The notes beneath the pieces are model-generated. The model made no database searches. It had not been told where the DNA came from and saw only the letters and a list, made by a program, of their open reading frames with translations. A program made the translations under genes and the position numbers. Of a DNA stretch of 64,000 nucleotides, positions 57,155-64,000 are shown piece after piece. The DNA lies in NCBI GenBank assembly GCA_036346255.1, contig CM070638.1, positions 35,898,394 through 35,962,393 on the forward strand. Direction: 5' to 3'. This DNA comes from Ampelocalamus luodianensis. Its lineage: Eukaryota > Streptophyta > Magnoliopsida > Poales > Poaceae. How positions within the stretch are numbered: position 1 is the first letter of the stretch; each line of letters starts with the position of its first letter.

Positions 57155-57690
57155 CCGGGTAAATCATCGGGAAAAACATCCTCAAACTCACAAACAGTGG
57201 GAACCTCCTGAATCTTCAAAGCTGGCTTTGCTACAAGTGCACAAAGGTGTGACCCTTGCAGCTGTGGGGAAAAGCCAACCTGTTCGCCGGAAAGGTTAGT
57301 GAGAAAAACCATCTTCTTGGCACAATCGATCTGTCCCAAGTGTTGGGACAACCAATCCATACCAAGAATTATATCCAGACTTGCTGAGTTGAGCAGGATG
57401 AGATTTGCCAAGAATCCCACTCCTTTGACTTTAATAGGAACATCCCGACATTCTAAATCAGCTCTCATTTCCGACCCCGGAGAGCGAATGATCAAAGGAA
57501 CTCCCAAAGGAACACAGTGAAGACCACTAGCAGCAGCAAATGATCTTGAAATAAAAGAATGTGATGCTCCAGAATCAAATAATACTGCAGCAGGACGATA
57601 ATTGACAAGAAGTGTACCCATCATGACATCTGGCGCCTCCTGAGCCTCCTCAGCTGAAAGATGGTTGACTCGACCGGCCTGCCGCACCAC
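57133..57690 (-). pseudogene. Gypsy aspartic protease segment
   Basis: A 185-codon open stretch with LFDSGASHSFIS (active-site D-S-G-A) and LIILNSAS/ILGMDWL-type flap and C-terminal motifs, ending in FEDVFPDDLPG, the usual start of RT. It is open in itself, but it is out of frame with gag and with RT. Confidence 0.88.
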
Positions 57691-57876
57691 GGTCTTCGGA
57701 TCATCTTCGGTCGGTGGGTGACCACTCCCGCCGCGCGTCCTCCATTAGGGCGAGGGGCTGCTCCAACGATACGAGGGCGCATTCGCATAATGGCCCTTGT
57801 TGTGTGGCGAAAACAAATAACCTCGGCGGCCGGATTGCGGAGGCCACCTGTCTTGGATCGCGGAGCACGTGGTGGC

Positions 57877-58725
57877 TCACGGCTGCGGTGGGCGAGCTGG
57901 TGCGCGATGGCCTCGGTCTTTGGTGGAGCAAAAGAACGGGCCCGGTGTCGCCCACCGAGGACGAGCGAGGCTGGCGTGAGTAAACTGATGTGCCTCCCAT
58001 TTGCGCTTGCGAGACTCGCCCAGCGCCCTTGCCTTATGCTCTGCAACAATGGCCTTATCCACTAAGGCCTGAAAGTCAGAGAAGTCTACAATAGATAGCT
58101 TGTCCTGCAGCTCCTCGGACAAGCCATCCATAAACTTTTCCTGCTTAGCCTCATCGAGGCCTCCTCCCGGAGCATAACGAGCGGTGATTAAGCTCGTGCA
58201 GTACTCAGTCACGGACTTGCGCCCTTGCTTGAGCGCGAGGAATTCTTTCTTCTTCAGCTTCATCAGGCCATCAGGGATGTGGGCCCGACGAAAAGCTGAT
58301 CTGAACTCCTCCCAGATGACTACATGGCCCGCAGGCTGCATGGCTAGATAGTTCTCCCACCATGAGAGTGCTGCGCCCTCAAGCTGGTGGGACGCGAAAA
58401 GTGCCTTCTCCTGGGCCTGACACTGAGCAATGTTGAGCTTTCGCTCAACCATGCGCAGCCAATCATCCGCATCGAGAGGGTCCTCAGAGCGGGAGAAAGT
58501 CGGCGGCTGCGTACGGAGGAACTCTGCAAGTCCCCCGCGAGTCTGGTGTCCGCCACCTCCAGATCCGGAGACACCGGCAGGAGTGGAGGTGTTCATAGCA
58601 ATAACCTCCAAGATACGCGTCTGGTCCATGCGGTTTCGCTCGTCGGCGAGAACCTCGACCATGGTCGGAGGAGGAAGCTCCTCATCATGACCGGCCGGAT
58701 GAGCGCCACGCGTTCTCCCGGCCAT
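57877..58725 (-). CDS. Gypsy gag polyprotein segment, 282 codons open
   Basis: Starts MAGRTRGAHPAGHDEE. The retrotransposon gag domain follows (about 85-200: DADDWLRMVERKL, ALSWWENYL, WEEFRSAFR, LTLKQG-like FLALKQGRKSV, EYCTSLI). A basic linker RKRKWEAHQF comes next. The zinc knuckle expected near 57800 is only visible in shifted frames. Gag would build the particle that packages the RNA. The ATG lies about 430 bases inside the primer site, as normal. Confidence 0.88.
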   Translation of the reverse strand: MAGRTRGAHPAGHDEELPPPTMVEVLADERNRMDQTRILEVIAMNTSTPAGVSGSGGGGHQTRGGLAEFLRTQPPTFSRSEDPLDADDWLRMVERKLNIAQCQAQEKALFASHQLEGAALSWWENYLAMQPAGHVVIWEEFRSAFRRAHIPDGLMKLKKKEFLALKQGRKSVTEYCTSLITARYAPGGGLDEAKQEKFMDGLSEELQDKLSIVDFSDFQALVDKAIVAEHKARALGESRKRKWEAHQFTHASLARPRWATPGPFFCSTKDRGHRAPARPPQP

Positions 58726-59139
58726 CCTGTTTCACTAAGATAGGTTAGTGATAGACTGAGAGCAAGAAATCGATAAATCACCGAAACAGCTTTAAACACA
58801 GCACGAAATAAATGCAACACTTCAAGTCACAAAGCCAACTGACCAAATTTAGACACTTACATCATATTTTACCCTTATGTTCCCACAAATTTCAATTAGG
58901 CTAATCTTCTATGGTTCTCCCAAAGCCTAATTCCCCCGGTAGTAACTATCTTTTGAAAGGGAAGAGAGAAACCAAGTTTTAAAACTCAAACTAGAGTAAG
59001 ATGAGAGTAGAAGGCTAAGATAGGTAAGGAGTAAAATCTGAGAATCTGCCTAGGTTTTCATAAACCCTTTCTATACTTTGAAATTAAGCTTTTTCAAAAT
59101 ATCCTAAGGACGACTATGCTTGGGTTACCACGGTCAGAA

Positions 59140-59153
59140 TGGCTCTGATACCA
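59140..59153 (-). other. Primer binding site of the gypsy element (tRNA-iMet)
   Basis: On the minus strand TGGTATCAGAGCCA, a perfect match to the plant initiator-Met-tRNA primer site, four bases from the 5' LTR (59158). Confidence 0.95.
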
Positions 59154-59157
59154 ACTT

Positions 59158-62100
59158 TGTGAGGACCCCAATTTATTTGGCTTGTAATGCTTAACCAACC
59201 GCCTGGTCCTAGCATCACAAATCAAATAAACTGAGCCTTGAGATATGTATACTTCCCAGAAAGCAGTATACACACCTCGCCACAAAATTATGCATCAACT
59301 CCATTCCAAACATAGAGTCCAACAATCCACTACTAAACAGAAAGTAACAACAGTAAGATTATTACAGACAAAGGCCGACCGGCCAAAAGATACACAAATA
59401 CACCAGAAAGACAGCGGAAGCAAAAGTGCCATAAGATGGCTATAAACAAAGCCAATCAGTGTGCCTTCAACCCACAAAGCATCTGACCGGACCGCCAAGC
59501 CTAGTAGTCGTCCACGAAACGGCAACCTGACTCACGAGTGAGGCCCTTGGGGCTCACCTTCTTCCTCTGCAACAAAACATTAAGCAAAGCACCTGAGTAC
59601 AAAGATTGTCTTTGTACCCACAAGACTGACGTGTGAACTAGCAGACCTGTTTATAGGCTACATGCAGGCTTATTTGGTGGAGGCCATATGTTTCATTTGC
59701 ACAAAGCCAGATTTGTTTGCAATAATGTAATACAGTTTAAAGGCAAGTTTGCAATTCATTTTTAATATTGAAATACAGAAAAGGTAATATTAACAAAAGA
59801 GTAAAGAAAGCACAACGTAGAAGTGACTATCCCAATAGTCACCACATCAATAGCACGAATCCCAAATTCGTACCACCCAACAAGTTTTAATTTAAATGTT
59901 GTAGTCTAACTCTTGGAAGACCTTGCTAAGCGTGTCCATAACCTAGGACGAGGCTATTCGAATAGTTTTAATCCCTGCAGGGGTGTACCACTGTACCCAC
60001 ACTTCAGACCGCCTTTAAGCCAAAGCACACTACAGAAGGTATGCTGCCAGCACTGACTAAGTCCTACGAGACTTTTTCCAATATTGTGTATTAACTACGA
60101 GCCGCTCGTATGGATAGAGATCCATACGCTTACATGGTAAAGCCGAAAAGACAACTACCTTTGCGGGGTAAAGCTTTTCGGACAACTACCATGCTCCCAA
60201 CACCATCCCTCCTGCGACCTCCTGCGACCCGGAGCCAATACACGCCAAAGTACTAGGTCAAGAGAGGTCCCATACCCTCTAGTGTGGTTAGCATGCTAAA
60301 ATGCTTGGTTTAGTGTAACAAGATGTTCGGTCCTTGTTGACTCGGGCACCTTTCGATCACACCAACAGATCACACCAAAACTTACCATTGTGCCCAAGTC
60401 TAAATCGTTTTGTTTTCATTTTTAGTTTTGCAATTAGACATAGCACAAGCTGGAACATAAGAACAATAATAATTTTATGTGATCAAGATCATCGACTAAG
60501 TCGATGATCGCCCAAATCTACCGGTAGCTAAGCATGGCTAAGCAACTGAACTCGTAATCTACTAAGTGATAAGAGTTCATCCAACGAACTCTAATCACAG
60601 CAAGTAACCTAGGCTCAGGTAGTAGAGATCAGTGTTTAACCTACGAGGATATGCAGCTACGGTTTTAACTAATCAATTTAACACAAATTAAGCAATGCAT
60701 ACATACAGCTGAAACAAAATATTAGACTTTAAAATTTGGGATTAACATGATCAAAGCGCTTGCACGGTGGTCGTTGCTCAATTCGTTGCGGAGGGTCGTT
60801 CTGGGGTTACGCAAATGTCGAAGCCTAACGATTGAACAAAAACAGCGAATAAGAACGAATAACACCGACAAAACTCAAGCATTCAAATACAAACACAAAT
60901 CCATACACAGAAGCTAGACCATCACAAAAGGAACAACAAAATGGCTGCTACAGAGATGATTTAAATTAGACATGCTTTCATGTGATTGATCTACCCACTC
61001 ACTTATTTACCAAGCTAACCACAAAATCAATCCTCTTATAAGTTTTAATCCTTCGACAGACTTTGATGGTGATTGTGTGCACATCTATTAACTAAACATC
61101 AAATTACCACATCTAATAATTAGCTATTCTAAGCAACCATCATTAGTGATTAGATCACTTAACCCTAAAAGAAGCTATTGAAATACTAACTAGTTAATTA
61201 GCCAACTATTAGATGCTAACCATTTTCTAACTAGGGTTGGGCCTTAATAAAATTCAGCTACTAACACACCTAAGCATCACACCCACATATAGCAAGGTTA
61301 ACAATTTGACATGCTACTACTACAAGGCCCTACAATGCTTGAAAAGGCAAAAACCATGAGTACAGAGATAATCAACATGATCATCTAACTACCTCTTTGA
61401 TCATTCATGCCAACAAGAGCTTGAAACCTATAATTACTAACTAAATGACTTCATTCTAACCACTATTATTTAGGGGAGACAACAAGCACTAACAAAATAG
61501 AATAGCAAGCAATACTACCATGATCAGATTACTGACAATAGGAAGAAAATGACAACAGAGGAACAATTACAGAGAACCAGTGACTAACTTTCCTCCAAAC
61601 CTCAATTTTCCAACTAAGCTAAAGCATGAAAGGGACTAATGATCCCTCCTAAGATTAATTAACAGCTAGATACATGGCTCAGGGGAGGTGGGCCCCACTG
61701 TCAGCCACAGGAAAACCGAGGAGGAAGGCGGGAGGCGGCTCGGGTGTCTTGAGGTCTGGCGGCGCGGCGGTGGAGCGCGGTGAGTGGTGGCGATGGCCAA
61801 AATGGGTCGCCGAGGTTACGAAGCTAAGGGTGGTCGCGGGTTTGCCGGAGAAGCACAGATGATGGCGGCGGCGAGCGCGGCGACGAGCACGGCGGCGGCC
61901 GTGGGGTGAAAAGAGGCGGCGGCGACGGGTGTCGTTAGGGAAGAAGTAGCGCGCGCATGAGCAACGAGGGTCACCAGAACTCACGGGATGACGCGGGGAA
62001 TACGGTGGCTACGGAGATGGCTTTGGCGGCGAGCCTCGGCGGCGCAAGGCGGTCACCGTCGGCAAAGGTGCGGTGAGCGAGAGCGTGTGAGTGATCGAGG

Positions 62101-63241
62101 AAGGAAAGAGAGTCGAGCGATGCTCACCGGAGAAGAATCGAGATGGTACTCGCCGGAGAAGACGCGGCGGAGAGGCGGATTCGGCGGAGATGGAGAAGAA
62201 GGAGCGCGCGACTTCTCGGTGATGGAAACTTGAATTGATGAAGGGTTGAGGTCTCCGAGGTGCAAGGCTCCCGTGGCCTTGACAGGGCGATCGGAGATCA
62301 CCGGGGTGGCCGGCGGGCTCGGAGGCGGTGCGGCGGCGCTCGGCTTCGAGCTGGCGGCGGAAGTGGGCGAGGAGGAAGGAGAAACCGAGGTAGGTAAGGC
62401 TTTCGATGGCTTAAGAAGAGGAGGCGGAGGCGGCGAGGTGGAAGCGGTAAGGCGGCGAGGTGGCGGCGAGGCGACGTGGCGATGCGCATGCGCGCGGCGC
62501 GGCGGCGCGCGAGAGAGAGCAGCGCGCGGGAGAGCTAACGCGACGGCGCGCGGCGCGTGGAAGAGAGGACTGCAGTGGGCGGGTTTGTCGCGAGAGGAAG
62601 GTGCGGCGCGGCAGCGTGGTTCGGTCGGGCGAAGTGAAGAGGCTCGGTCGGAGTTTGACTCGGTCGGTCGAGGCGCGGTTGGGTCAGCCGAGACGATTGG
62701 TTGATCGGGGTTTAAGTCGGGCTCGGGTTCGAGCGATGAATAGTGACTCTGATTTGTAGTTTTAAAAGGTGAGAGAGTTTGGAGAATTTTTAGAGGTAGT
62801 TCCCGAGCTCCAAAAATTCCGAAATTTTAAGGTAGCTACTTGGGATGAGAACAACATTGCATAAATTTTCCAGAACTTTTATGCATTGCATTGTTCTGCA
62901 GAAAATTCACAAGCTGCTGACCTAGGGTTTGACCAGAAATTCAAACTAGTTTGACTTGGCCAATTGAAATAGCAAATAGAATCTAAAAATTGTGAAATAA
63001 TTCAGGGAGGTAGATAGGATGACCAAGATGATAGGAAAAATATTTGCAGAGGATGATCACAAGTTTGAAGGCTAGGAATTTGCTGACAACAATTTCCAAT
63101 CACAAGAATTAAATTCTAAACATTGGAAATTGCTAGGGAAAATTTGGAAAACTACCAAATGATTTGATGAGACAACCAAAGTTTTTATTTCTCCTCAAAA
63201 TTTTACATTTGAAATACAAACCCTAAGTTAGGGCTGTTACA
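59158..63241 (-). repeat. 5' LTR of the gypsy element
   Basis: Same ends as 50247-54321. The last 350 or so bases are essentially identical to the other copy. The remainder shows many 1-3 base indels and small substitutions, most of them at CG or CAG/CTG-type sites. Confidence 0.97.
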
Positions 63242-63246
63242 AGTTC

Positions 63247-64000
63247 ATTCCGATCCCTATTGCAAGCAGATAAGGACGCAAAAAGATAGGATATAAGATT
63301 TGGCAACAAAGTCGGGAAGGTTTTATTTGGAGATTTGTTTTGTCACACAAAACTTCTAGAAGATGAAAATGGCGGAGACGAGCTGGACTTCGCGAAGACG
63401 ACAGTGACAGGGACGACGAAGGCGGGGTCCACCTGGCATCGAGCACAAGCGCGAGCGCGTTCGGACTCAACTTGATCTGACCATCCATCCTTGATCGGAC
63501 GATCTAAATTGATAGGAACGTTCGGACCGCCGAACATCCTAACTCCATCGGACCGTTCAAAACAGATCGGACGGCTCAAAATGTTGGTGATGTTCGGACC
63601 GCCGAACGCCCAAACACCATCTGACCGTTTAAAGACAATCGAACGGCTCAGACTGAGTTGCGCGCGCAAGAAGAGGGGAAGAAAGAGAGACTGACAGGTA
63701 GGGTCCACCTGTCAGCGGAGGCGGGCGCAAGCGCGGGCACGCTGGGCCGCATAGGACTGGGCCAGGGTTGGAAAAGGATTGGGTTTTGGACCAAAGAGGT
63801 TTTCTGAGATTTTAATTAAGTTTTCTATTTTGTAAAATACTGAAAATTCAAATAAGCAATAGAAAATAGCAAATGAACTCAGAAAAATTCTAGAAAAATC
63901 TAGAAAATATATCTGAGCACATAGAATCCAAATAAAATAGTTTTGACAATAGTTCATGTTGGACTTATTCATATTAAACGATTTTGATATTGAAAGTCCA
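63247..64000 (-). mobile_element. Outer gypsy LTR, right part, continuing past the window
   Basis: It resumes the LTR interrupted at 50246. It contains two related 65-70 base segments with CGGACCGCCGAAC..ATCGGACGG(C)TCAAA words (63490-63650). The far right is AT-rich and aligns in reverse complement with 9906-10135. The end of the LTR is not in the window. Confidence 0.7.

Larger units (their letters stand above)
50247..63241 (-). mobile_element. Complete Ty3/gypsy chromovirus element, 13.0 kb
   Basis: Two LTRs (4075 and 4084 bp), TSD AGTTC at 50242-50246 and 63242-63246, a primer site for initiator Met tRNA, a polypurine tract, and gag-protease-RT-RNase H-integrase-chromodomain in gypsy order on the minus strand. 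Very long LTRs and a chromodomain suggest the Tekay/Del-type chromoviruses (inference). The coding part has several frameshifts but few substitutions. The element inserted into another gypsy LTR. Confidence 0.97.

Overview
This window is nuclear DNA from a flowering plant, almost certainly a grass (Poaceae). There are no operons or ribosome binding sites. Introns have GT/AG borders. The repeat families are those of grass genomes: CACTA transposons with CACTACTACAAAA ends, Stowaway- and hAT-type MITEs, a MULE, copia elements, and Ty3/gypsy elements with LTRs of about 4 kb. I cannot name the species. Most of the 64 kb is transposable-element DNA inserted into older transposable-element DNA, and only a few genes look like working plant genes.

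Left part (1-18 kb). A CC-NB-ARC-LRR resistance gene runs on the minus strand from 2690 off the left edge. It is spliced, and its frame is open to the edge. To its right lies a decayed copia element (3849-11632) whose leader received a gypsy insertion, now a 4.48-kb solo LTR with target-site duplication (TSD) GACGC. Next come a deleted minus-strand copia (13.2-15.7 kb), two head-to-head gypsy LTR pieces (15.7-16.5 kb) and the 3' half of a plus-strand copia (16.5-18.2 kb).

Middle part (18-47 kb). A full-length minus-strand copia (18224-25498, TSD GTATT) is inserted in the LTR of the plus-strand copia. A hAT MITE (25852-26093, TSD CCCGCGCC) follows. CACTA-1 (26789-30341, TSD CTT) carries an intact two-exon F-box/Sel1/MYND-like gene. 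A MULE (30418-35634, 9-bp TSD) carries a broken transposase and, on the other strand, parts of a GRF-zinc-finger/coiled-coil/membrane protein gene. Further on are an (AT)34 microsatellite, a CACTA end fragment, two MITEs and a small secreted-peptide gene (40181-40357) whose C-terminus resembles PIP/PIP-like peptides. CACTA-2 (41537-45402, TSD TCT) carries fragments of two unrelated host genes: LOG, the cytokinin-activating enzyme, and ribosome recycling factor.

Right part (47-64 kb). An LTR of one gypsy family (47675 onward, continuing past the right edge) is split by a complete minus-strand chromodomain gypsy element (50247-63241, TSD AGTTC). That element's 4.08-kb LTRs are nearly identical in AT-rich parts but differ by many small indels in CG/CHG-rich parts.

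The strongest leads are the two gene-carrying CACTA elements, the MULE accessory gene, a perfect palindrome conserved in otherwise diverged gypsy LTRs, an 84/88-bp foldback in CACTA-1, the peptide gene, and the pattern of LTR differences, which may reflect sequencing error at methylated sites.
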